From Providencia vermicola (GTDB taxonomy: Bacteria; Pseudomonadota; Gammaproteobacteria; Enterobacterales; Enterobacteriaceae), in the NCBI RefSeq assembly GCF_020381325.1, contig NZ_JAGSPI010000012.1, positions 78,660 to 142,659 of the forward strand: 64,000 nucleotides of DNA, read 5' to 3'. Below, in pieces: positions 27,408 to 34,303 of this stretch; position 1 is the stretch's first letter, and each line of letters opens with the position of its first letter. The translations under genes and the position numbers were made by a program. The notes beneath the pieces are model-generated. The model was not told where the DNA came from, did not search any database, and was given only the letters and a program-made list of their open reading frames with translations.

Positions 27408-28436
27408 ATGTTGAACTTAGCGCAATTTAAAGCCGCAGCGGTGCAAGCGGCCCCTGTGTTTTTGGACACGAATGCCACTGTGGATAAAGCCTGTCGGCTG
27501 ATTGAAGAGGCGGCGGATAACGGTGCCAAATTAGTGGCGTTTCCTGAAGTGTTTATATCGGGTTACCCGTATTGGAGTTGGGTGATGAACCCGATTGACG
27601 GCAGCCCGTGGTTTGAAAAACTGTGCAAATCGGCCATTGAAGTTCCAGGGCCAGAAATCCAAAAAATCGCCCAAGCTGCGGCGCGTCACCGTATCAATGT
27701 GGTGATTGGCGTCAATGAGCGTAACCCGCACGGTATTGCCACCTTGTATAACACGTTGGTGACCATTTCTGATGAGGGTAAAATTCTGGGGCGTCACCGC
27801 AAATTGGTGCCGACATGGGCGGAAAAACTTACATGGGCAAATGGCGATGCGTCTTCGTTAAAAGTGCACCAAACTAGCGTAGGGCCACTGGGTGCCTTGG
27901 CGTGCGGTGAAAATACCAACACTTTGGCGCGCTTCGCGTTATTGGCACAAGGGGAATTAGTGCACATTGCCAGCTATATTGCACTGCCTGTGGCTCCGAA
28001 AGATTATGACATGGCTGAGGCCATCCGCCTGCGTGCGTCGGCACATTGTTTTGAGGGGAAAGTGTTCACCATCATTTCCTGTTCGACGGTGTCGGCGGAG
28101 ATTATCGACGCGATGTCAGCGAGCCACCCTGAAGCGCGTGATCTGTTGGCTCGCCCAAACAGTGCATTTTCGGGCATTATCGGCCCCGATGGTCGTGTGG
28201 TGGGGGAACCACTGATTGATAAAGAAGGGATTGTGTACGGTGATATTGATTTAAACCGTTGTATTCAACCGCGGCAAATGCACGATATCACGGGGCACTA
28301 TAACCGCTTTGATATCTTCGATTTACAGGTAAATCGCCGTCCATTGAGTGCTGCCCGCTTTTATGGCGAGGGGCAAAGTGTGGATGAATTAAATCCCATG
28401 ACTGAGAGCGATGAACCGTTTGGGGAGAAAAAATGA
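27408..28436 (+). CDS. Nitrilase-superfamily C-N hydrolase, possible maleamate amidase
   Basis: 342 aa, nitrilase branch of the C-N hydrolase superfamily. The Glu-Lys-Cys triad is visible: Glu in KLVAFPEVFISGYP, Lys in GRHRKLVPTWAEKL, Cys in GALACGENTNTL. The ending beyond NRRPLSAARFYG is family-typical. It lies between the FAH-family gene and maleate isomerase, overlapping the latter by 4 bp. From sequence alone it would be called a nitrilase acting on an organic nitrile. The operon logic points instead to deamidation of maleamate to maleate and NH3. Known maleamate amidases (NicF) belong to another family, so this would be a new role; it is a hypothesis. Confidence 0.8.
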   Translation: MLNLAQFKAAAVQAAPVFLDTNATVDKACRLIEEAADNGAKLVAFPEVFISGYPYWSWVMNPIDGSPWFEKLCKSAIEVPGPEIQKIAQAAARHRINVVIGVNERNPHGIATLYNTLVTISDEGKILGRHRKLVPTWAEKLTWANGDASSLKVHQTSVGPLGALACGENTNTLARFALLAQGELVHIASYIALPVAPKDYDMAEAIRLRASAHCFEGKVFTIISCSTVSAEIIDAMSASHPEARDLLARPNSAFSGIIGPDGRVVGEPLIDKEGIVYGDIDLNRCIQPRQMHDITGHYNRFDIFDLQVNRRPLSAARFYGEGQSVDELNPMTESDEPFGEKK

Positions 28437-29191
28437 TGAGTCTGGCACGCACATTTCGGATTGGGCAGATTGTTCCGTCCTCGAACACCACCATGGAAAC
28501 GGAAATTCCTGCTATTTTACGAGCACGGGAAGCGCAGTTTGCGGAGCGTTTTACCTTTCATTCCAGTCGTATGCGGATGAAAAAAGTGACCAAAGAGGAG
28601 CTGGCCAAAATGGACTCTGACAGCGACCGCTGCGCTCTTGAGCTATCGGATGCGGCGGTGGATGTCCTAGGGTATGCCTGCTTGGTTGCCATCATGAGCA
28701 TGGGGAAAGGTTACCACCGTGTATCGGAAAGCCGTTTACACCAACGTACGGTGGATAACGGGCACCCCGCACCGATTGTGACCAGTGCGGGGGCGTTAGT
28801 GGATGGGCTACATGCCATTGGTGCAAAAAAAGTGTCTATTTTGACACCATACATGAAGCCGTTGACGCAATTAGTGATTGAGTATATTGAAAGCGAAGGC
28901 ATTGAAGTGGTGGACAGCATTTCGTTGGAAATCCCTGATAACTTAGCGGTAGGTAGGCAAGACCCGCTGGCGCCAGTGGAAATCACTAAGCGACTCAACA
29001 CCAACGTGGATGCGATAGTTGCATCGGCTTGCGTGCAAATGCCATCATTGCCATCAGTGCAATTGATTGAAGACCGAGTGGGTTTGCCTGTACTGTCTTC
29101 TTCAGTGGCGACAACCTATATGATGTTGAAAAAGCTTGGCTTAGAGACTCGGACTGATGGGTTTGGGTCTTTACTCAGTGGAAAGTTTTAG
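28433..29191 (+). CDS. Maleate cis-trans isomerase
   Basis: 252 aa, Asp/Glu racemase superfamily, maleate isomerase type (MaiA/NicE). It begins ARTFRIGQIVPSSNTTMETE; the first active-site Cys is in LGYACLVAIMSMGKG and the second in IVASACVQMPSLPSVQ. It isomerises maleate to fumarate for the TCA cycle. It overlaps the nitrilase-like gene (ATGA), so translation is coupled. It is the last enzyme gene of the operon, and its presence shows that the pathway produces free maleate. Confidence 0.9.
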   Translation: MMSLARTFRIGQIVPSSNTTMETEIPAILRAREAQFAERFTFHSSRMRMKKVTKEELAKMDSDSDRCALELSDAAVDVLGYACLVAIMSMGKGYHRVSESRLHQRTVDNGHPAPIVTSAGALVDGLHAIGAKKVSILTPYMKPLTQLVIEYIESEGIEVVDSISLEIPDNLAVGRQDPLAPVEITKRLNTNVDAIVASACVQMPSLPSVQLIEDRVGLPVLSSSVATTYMMLKKLGLETRTDGFGSLLSGKF

Positions 29192-29235
29192 CTGAATTAT
29201 CGTCTCCTTCTGCTACTCTTGAGGGGCTAGATTAA

Positions 29236-29249
29236 ATGCAATTATGCAT
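29236..29249. promoter_or_regulatory. Imperfect palindrome before the MarR gene
   Basis: ATGCA and TGCAT flank ATTA, 22 bp before the MarR start. It could be an autoregulatory site, but it is not the ATGATTAATCAT sequence found before iorA. Confidence 0.3.
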
Positions 29250-29270
29250 AGCGCGTATCGAGAGGGACAG

Positions 29271-29804
29271 ATGTCAGACTCAAAGGTTTTTGTTGATAAT
29301 TATTTGCCTGCCCTATTAGGGCAGGCATGGATGTTAGTTTCATCTGAATTTCATGCAATTGTTGAAAAAAAAGGGTTATCGGTATTGGAGTGGCGGGTGT
29401 TATCAACATTGGCGGGTAATGGCTCGATGGGGATCACTGAACTATCGCAAAAAACAGTTAGTAAACAACCCACAATTACTCGTGTTTTACAACGCTTAGA
29501 ACAGCAAGGGCATGTGCTGCGCCACAATAATCATAGTGGGAGTGATAAGCGAATTACATTGGTGAGTGTTACCTCCAGTGGGATGGCATTAGTTGATGGT
29601 CTCTTAGTTGAAGCACAACAACATGAAGAGGTGGTACTCGCTCCACTAGGTTTGCGTAAGAGTAAGATGCTCAAAGAAGTCTTACAGGAGTTAATTGAGC
29701 GTCATAGCTTAGAAAGTGTAAGTGAGACAGGAAATACTGAGAAAAAAACAGTCAGCAAAAAACAAATAAGAAATAAAAATAACGCTAAAAATTCAATTGA
29801 ATAA
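29271..29804 (+). CDS. MarR-family regulator at the end of the catabolic operon
   Basis: 177 aa. The winged helix region reads VLEWRVLSTLAGNGSMGITE, LSQKTVSKQPTITRVLQRLE and SGSDKRITLVSVTSSG (wing). The basic, Asn/Lys-rich C-terminal tail of about 25 residues is unusual. ATG at 29271 has GAGAGGGACAG upstream. It lies 79 bp after the maleate isomerase gene in the same direction. Such regulators usually repress a neighbouring operon until an aromatic acid or its CoA thioester binds. The two identical palindromes before iorA are plausible targets. Base composition returns to AT-rich here. Confidence 0.85.
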   Translation: MSDSKVFVDNYLPALLGQAWMLVSSEFHAIVEKKGLSVLEWRVLSTLAGNGSMGITELSQKTVSKQPTITRVLQRLEQQGHVLRHNNHSGSDKRITLVSVTSSGMALVDGLLVEAQQHEEVVLAPLGLRKSKMLKEVLQELIERHSLESVSETGNTEKKTVSKKQIRNKNNAKNSIE

Positions 29805-30070
29805 TCAATTAATGACAACTTAGATAGCTATCTTATCTTAGATGAATGGTTTTTGTATTACAGATGCTTTTATTGTTAATTATCAAATTGATAGATAACT
29901 TTCTCACACTTGGTGACACTATTGGGATAAATGGTAACCTAATGATAGATAGGTAATTTCTGAATTTTGTTTTTTTTGTATCTGTTAATTAATTGCTACT
30001 TTACATTGATTCAATTTATCTATTAACTTCATTACTGATAATTAATGATTAGCTAAATATGGAGCAATCA

Positions 30071-31717
30071 ATGTCAGTTGTGACACTTGTACTCGTTTTT
30101 TTACTTGCGGTTATTGTGAGTGTATTTATCTCGCGATTGCTCAAAGATATTATTCCATTACCCCTTATTCAGATAGCGCTGGGAGCAGGGCTGTCTCTGT
30201 ATGGTTTTACGGTTGAATTTGAGCCTCATTTATTCCTGTTCTTATTTATTCCACCATTGCTGTTTCTTGATGGCTGGCGTATTCCAAAAGAAGCTTTATT
30301 CCAAGAAATTAAACCGATTATGTCATTAGCGATAGGCCTCGTTGTGGTTACTGTTATTGGCATGGGGTTCTTTATTCATTGGTTAATTCCTGCCATTTCA
30401 TTGGCCGTTGCTTTTGCGCTTGCCGCAATTTTATCACCGACCGACCCTGTTTCGGTTTCTGCGATGACAGTAAACTCGCCGTTACCATCAAGGATGGCAC
30501 ACATACTGGAAGGCGAGTCACTGCTCAACGATGCAACAGGTTTAGTCTGCTTTAGCTTTGCCGTAGTGGCCGCGTTAACGGGGACATTTTCCCTTGCTTC
30601 AGCGGCGGGAGAATTCGTCTTTGTCGCATTCGGTGGAATTTTAATTGGCTTAGTAGTCGCTTGGGCAATTGGTTGGTTAAACCAATTTTTGGTTAAGCGT
30701 ACAGGTGAAGAACCTGCTATCCAAATCATGATCAGCCTGCTAATGCCGTTTACGGCTTATTTACTTGCAGAGCACTTGCATGTATCTGGTATTTTAGCCG
30801 CGGTTGTTGCGGGTATTGCTATGCACTATGAGAAAATTGCAGGGCGTATGCAGGCCGCGACACGGATGCAAAGTAAAGCCGTTTGGGACACTGTTCAAAC
30901 GGCATTGAATGGGATGATCTTTATTTTGCTGGGTGAGCAATTACCAGGTATGTGGACAAACATGCCAGAAGTTGCGGCCGCCGCAGGAGCAAGCCATCCT
31001 TGGATGTTATTTGTTTATGTTGCAATTATTACAGTGGCACTGGCAATCTTACGTTTTAGTTGGGTTTGGATCTCAATGACCTTGACCGTATTCCATAACC
31101 GTCGCCGTGGTAAAGAAGCGGATGTGGTGCATATTCGCATGATGGCGATTATGGCGACGGCTGGTGTACGAGGTGCAATTACATTGGCGGGTATTTTAAC
31201 ACTGCCATTATTGATGCCTGACGGTTCTTTATTCCCGAATCGTGATGTGGCGATTTTCTTGGCAATGGGCGTTATCTTGTGTTCATTGTTGATAGCCAGT
31301 ATTGCATTACCGATTTTAACAAAAGGTTTAGTCCAAGATTTACCGTATGACAATGATGAAATTCGTGCTCGGTTAGCGCTAAATGAAGCGGCTATGGCCC
31401 ACTTACGTGAGCTAATGAACCACCCTTCAGAGGATATGGATGAAATCGCCATGCGTACCGAGGTTGGGGCACAATTGTTAGAAATTTATGGTAGACGACT
31501 CGATAATACCGATGAAACAGAATCTGATGTATATGATTTACATCGAATGATTGAGATGGAACGACAAATGTCTAATTCTGCATTGAAAGCAAAACGTGAA
31601 GCGTTATATCTCATGCGGAAAAATAAAAACATTAATGAGCGGGTTTATCACCGTTTACGCGATGAATTGGATCTGAAAGAAGAAACGCTGAATCACCATA
31701 AAAACGGTAAACACTAG
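30071..31717 (+). CDS. CPA1-family Na+/H+ antiporter
   Basis: 548 aa. About 12 membrane spans (residues 1-410) are followed by a charged cytoplasmic tail of about 130 residues. Ion-site signatures are ILSPTDPVSVSAM and HILEGESLLNDATGLV, as in NhaP/NHE-type exchangers (YjcE-like). ATG at 30071 is preferred over 30059 because GGAG (30061-30064) then lies 6 bp upstream. It exchanges cytoplasmic Na+ for external H+ at the inner membrane. It appears monocistronic, with 266 bp of AT-rich sequence upstream and a terminator downstream. Confidence 0.88.
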   Translation: MSVVTLVLVFLLAVIVSVFISRLLKDIIPLPLIQIALGAGLSLYGFTVEFEPHLFLFLFIPPLLFLDGWRIPKEALFQEIKPIMSLAIGLVVVTVIGMGFFIHWLIPAISLAVAFALAAILSPTDPVSVSAMTVNSPLPSRMAHILEGESLLNDATGLVCFSFAVVAALTGTFSLASAAGEFVFVAFGGILIGLVVAWAIGWLNQFLVKRTGEEPAIQIMISLLMPFTAYLLAEHLHVSGILAAVVAGIAMHYEKIAGRMQAATRMQSKAVWDTVQTALNGMIFILLGEQLPGMWTNMPEVAAAAGASHPWMLFVYVAIITVALAILRFSWVWISMTLTVFHNRRRGKEADVVHIRMMAIMATAGVRGAITLAGILTLPLLMPDGSLFPNRDVAIFLAMGVILCSLLIASIALPILTKGLVQDLPYDNDEIRARLALNEAAMAHLRELMNHPSEDMDEIAMRTEVGAQLLEIYGRRLDNTDETESDVYDLHRMIEMERQMSNSALKAKREALYLMRKNKNINERVYHRLRDELDLKEETLNHHKNGKH

Positions 31718-31775
31718 TTTATTTTCAAAACCTATCCAACCTGCAGTCAAACCTAATCGGTTTGTCAGCAGTCTG

Positions 31776-31802
31776 AGGCCTGAATATGTTCAGGCCTTTT
31801 TC
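31776..31802 (+). terminator. Terminator after the Na+/H+ antiporter
   Basis: A perfect 9-bp stem AGGCCTGAA/TTCAGGCCT with a 4-nt loop, followed by a T run. Confidence 0.85.
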
Positions 31803-31890
31803 TGAACAATATAAATGAGAGTGAAAACCGTATTTGACTAATTATATTGATGGCTGATAAGTTAGTGTTAATTCTATTTAGGAAAAAAAT

Positions 31891-31938
31891 ATGTCACAGG
31901 TTGTCGCACGTTTAAGCATGATTATTACCATCACTTAG
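31891..31938 (+). CDS. 15-codon leader peptide rich in Ile/Thr codons
   Basis: ATG with AGGA 7 bp upstream encodes MSQVVARLSMIITIT, then TAG. The last five sense codons are Ile-Ile-Thr-Ile-Thr. A terminator hairpin starts 22 bp after the stop. Short peptides with clustered control codons before a terminator are typical of amino-acid attenuators such as thrL, ilvL and leuL. It precedes a P-loop kinase gene rather than a biosynthetic gene. Translation itself is inferred. Confidence 0.55.
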   Translation: MSQVVARLSMIITIT

Positions 31939-31988
31939 TGGTGGGGGTAATCGACAACCGAAACCCGCCAGGCAAGGCGGGTTTTTTG
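31899..31988 (+). promoter_or_regulatory. Putative transcription attenuator (mutually exclusive hairpins)
   Basis: Pause-type pairing: GGTTGTCG (31899) with CGACAACC (31952), and ATTACC-ATCAC (31924) with GTGGT and GGTAAT (to 31951). Terminator: AAACCCGCC (31961) with GGCGGGTTT (31976), then a T run. Antiterminator option: GGTGGG (31940-31945) can pair with CCCGCC (31964-31969). Ribosome stalling on the Ile/Thr codons would cover ATTACCATCAC, free GGTGGG and break the terminator. Confidence 0.55.
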
Positions 31989-32024
31989 TTCCTTGTCTGG
32001 TCAATTATCAGCAAGGAAATATAT

Positions 32025-32540
32025 ATGAATTTAACTGGATCACCACAACTCTCTGATAACAAAGCTCGTTTGCATTTTCTCTGTGGGAAAATTGCGTCCG
32101 GGAAGTCAACGCTTGCCAAACAGTTAGCTAAGCAGCCTCGGACGGTTTTATTGAGTGAAGATGAATGGCTTTCGACGTTGTACCCTAATGAAATCACTGA
32201 GCTTGCCCACTATATTGCCAAAAGTACGTTGGTGAAAAAAGTGTTGGAAAAACATATCAAACAATTGATGGATGCTGGTAATACGGTAGTGATGGACTTC
32301 CCCGCGAATACGCCGAATCAGCGACAATGGTTAAAGTCACTCGCCCAATTATCGGATGTGCCGTATGTTTTTCACGTTTTACAGGTTGACAGTGATGAGT
32401 GCAAAGCACGCCTTGCAGCGCGTAATTTAACAGGTGAAAACCCTTTTCACACCTCAGACACACAGTTTGATTTAATCACCGCACATTTTTCTTACCCTGC
32501 GCCAGATGAACTATTAAATTGTCAGTTTTATCCTAAATAG
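32025..32540 (+). CDS. P-loop ATP-binding protein (zeta-toxin/kinase-like)
   Basis: 171 aa. The Walker A motif is in LHFLCGKIASGKSTLAKQLA (about residues 15-34). LLSEDEWLSTLYP and VVMDFPANTPNQRQW resemble the AAA_33/zeta-type small-molecule or RNA kinase group, and an Arg-rich lid region is ECKARLAARNLTGENPF. ATG at 32025 follows AGGAAAT. The substrate is unknown. It is the only gene downstream of the attenuator-like leader and ends in a long bidirectional terminator, so it is a single-gene transcription unit. Confidence 0.75.
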   Translation: MNLTGSPQLSDNKARLHFLCGKIASGKSTLAKQLAKQPRTVLLSEDEWLSTLYPNEITELAHYIAKSTLVKKVLEKHIKQLMDAGNTVVMDFPANTPNQRQWLKSLAQLSDVPYVFHVLQVDSDECKARLAARNLTGENPFHTSDTQFDLITAHFSYPAPDELLNCQFYPK

Positions 32541-32543
32541 GGG

Positions 32544-32586
32544 ATATTTTCAGCGGTCTAACTTGTTCGTAGACTGCTGAAAATAT
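32544..32586. terminator. Bidirectional terminator
   Basis: A 17-bp stem (ATATTTTCAGCGGTCTA/TAGACTGCTGAAAATAT, one G-T pair) lies between convergent genes, with A/T tracts on both sides. Confidence 0.85.
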
Positions 32587-32589
32587 TGA

Positions 32590-33210
32590 TTATTTTGGAC
32601 GGTACATCTTGACATTTTGTTGTTGTTCAATCCAATAGTAATCAGCGGGGCCGCCCGCACGCAGCAATGGTTTTTGCACTGCACAATCGTACAGTCCATC
32701 AGTTAGGGTGGATTCATCAATATGCACCATGACAACCTCTCCCATGACCATCCACGTATCCAGTAATTGGCCATCAGCGCGTTTAAGTTGCTGATACTGA
32801 GTGACCACACATTCCATCGAAACGGGAGTTTGTGCTATGCGTGGTGGCGAAATCAATGTTGAAGGTAGGGTAGAAAGTTGTGTTAAAGCAAACTCACTTT
32901 CTCCTCGCTCAAGGGCGGCACTGCTCATATTAACCTGCTCGCCAAGGCTTAGTGTCGCAAGGTTATAGACAAATTCCCCTGTCTCGATGGCATTGGTGAC
33001 AGAGTCTTTTTTACCCACGCTGGAAAAGGCCAAAATGGGGGGTGAATAGTTAAAAATATTGAAAAAACTATAAGGAGCAAGGTTGGTTCGGCCTTGGCTA
33101 TCACAGGTTGAGATCCAACCAATAGGGCGTGGGCCGATTAAAGATGGAATAGGGTCATGGGGAAGTCCATGCCCTTTAGTTGGTTGATAACTATAGAATT
33201 TGGTTGTCAT
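32590..33210 (-). CDS. Flavin reductase-like FMN-binding protein
   Basis: 206 aa, split-barrel flavin reductase family of the long (DIM6/NTAB-like) type. Visible features are PIPSLIGPRPIGWISTCDSQ, NLAPYSFFNIFNYSPPILAF and ESEFALTQLSTLPS. It probably binds FMN and acts in the cytosol; the reaction is unknown. It is transcribed in the same direction as the AraC gene 127 bp upstream. It has no obvious oxygenase partner next to it. Confident as a family member only. Confidence 0.8.
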   Translation of the reverse strand: MTTKFYSYQPTKGHGLPHDPIPSLIGPRPIGWISTCDSQGRTNLAPYSFFNIFNYSPPILAFSSVGKKDSVTNAIETGEFVYNLATLSLGEQVNMSSAALERGESEFALTQLSTLPSTLISPPRIAQTPVSMECVVTQYQQLKRADGQLLDTWMVMGEVVMVHIDESTLTDGLYDCAVQKPLLRAGGPADYYWIEQQQNVKMYRPK

Positions 33211-33337
33211 TGCAAGCTCCTTTTTTGTTTTATCCTAACGGATAATAGGGGCTGGCGTAAGGTTAAAAAATGAAAAATGCAATGAACGCATAAAGTTAGC
33301 AGTCAGTGGATAGCAATGAGTGAATAATAGGCTGGTA

Positions 33338-34111
33338 TTACTCACCAATGCGCTGGATAAAACTCGAAGGGCTTTGTCCCAGCCACTTTTTAAACATAGT
33401 GGAAAAAGACCCGACACTGCTGTAGCCCAAGTCAAAAGCCACTTCGGTAATCGATTTCCCTGCGGAAATATGAGTGATAGCACTGAGCAAGCAAGCTTGT
33501 TGGCGCCAATCTGAGAAAGACAATCCCGTTTGAGCTCCGAAAAAGCGGCTAAAAGAACGCTCACTTTTATGGAGTTTCGCTGCCCACTCTTGGGGAAGGG
33601 AGGTGATTTGAGGCGCCTTTAAAAATTCACGACACATATGAGCGAGGTGCTCATCCCGTGGGATCGGCGCATAAAATGGCAAAGGCTCCGCACGCTCAAT
33701 TTCATGCAAGATCAATTGGATCATAACGCCATCTCGGCCATGAAGGTCATATTCGATCGGTGTATCGACAGCTTCCAGTAATAACTGGCGAAGTAATGGC
33801 GAAACGCGGAGCACTTCGCATTTATTCCCTTTGCGTGGTGCCGCTGCGGGCTCGATATACAAGCTGCGCGTACTCACATTTAGCATGCGGGTTTCATGGG
33901 GCGTATTGCAGGGGATCCACACACCGCTATCTGGAGGAATAACCCACTCGCCATCATCTGTGCTTACTTCAATCAAACCTGTTGCGCCATATAAAAATTG
34001 TGCGCGGCGGTGAACATGAGAGTCCAGTAACACATTCGGTAAGTAATCAGTTCCGATCGCGAGAACATCACGTGGAACTGCATCAACGGTTTTAAGGGGG
34101 ATATTTCTCAT
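33338..34111 (-). CDS. AraC-family regulator, divergent from the dms-type operon
   Basis: 257 aa. The N-terminal cupin sensor includes LLDSHVHRRAQFLYGATGLI and IPPDSGVWIPCNTPHETRML. The C-terminal HTH (about 165-257) has LPQEWAAKLHKSERSFSRFF, LSFSDWRQQACLLSAI and VAFDLGYSSVGSFSTMFKKW. ATG at 34111 was chosen because AGAGGAATTTCC lies immediately upstream; the open frame to 34168 lacks a ribosome-binding site. It is divergent from the DmsA-like gene, 192 bp away. The cupin-type AraC subclass (YdeC/NimR-like) often controls adjacent transport or detoxification genes. Control of the molybdoenzyme operon is inferred from position. Confidence 0.85.
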   Translation of the reverse strand: MRNIPLKTVDAVPRDVLAIGTDYLPNVLLDSHVHRRAQFLYGATGLIEVSTDDGEWVIPPDSGVWIPCNTPHETRMLNVSTRSLYIEPAAAPRKGNKCEVLRVSPLLRQLLLEAVDTPIEYDLHGRDGVMIQLILHEIERAEPLPFYAPIPRDEHLAHMCREFLKAPQITSLPQEWAAKLHKSERSFSRFFGAQTGLSFSDWRQQACLLSAITHISAGKSITEVAFDLGYSSVGSFSTMFKKWLGQSPSSFIQRIGE

Positions 34112-34303
34112 GGAAATTCCTCTTGGCTGAAATACAAACATAATGATTTTTTTTTCGAATATAGGCAATTTTTATTGATATAACCACATGTTTTCTATGG
34201 TTGGCTGAAATTCCGATCTCTTTGGCTGTTTTTCGAAAGTTGGTAAAACGGAAAATGATTACCCTAGCGCGGAAACCCAATGTATGCCTGAGGTAGAGTT
34301 ATC

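Noticed and set aside
31938..32024. Upstream start for the P-loop kinase overlapping the attenuator
   Set aside because: It would be translated through the terminator hairpin. ATG 32025 has AGGAAAT at the right distance.
34112..34303. FNR-like TTGAT half-site before the dmsA-type gene
   Set aside because: TTGAT is present but the ATCAA half is missing at the right distance.
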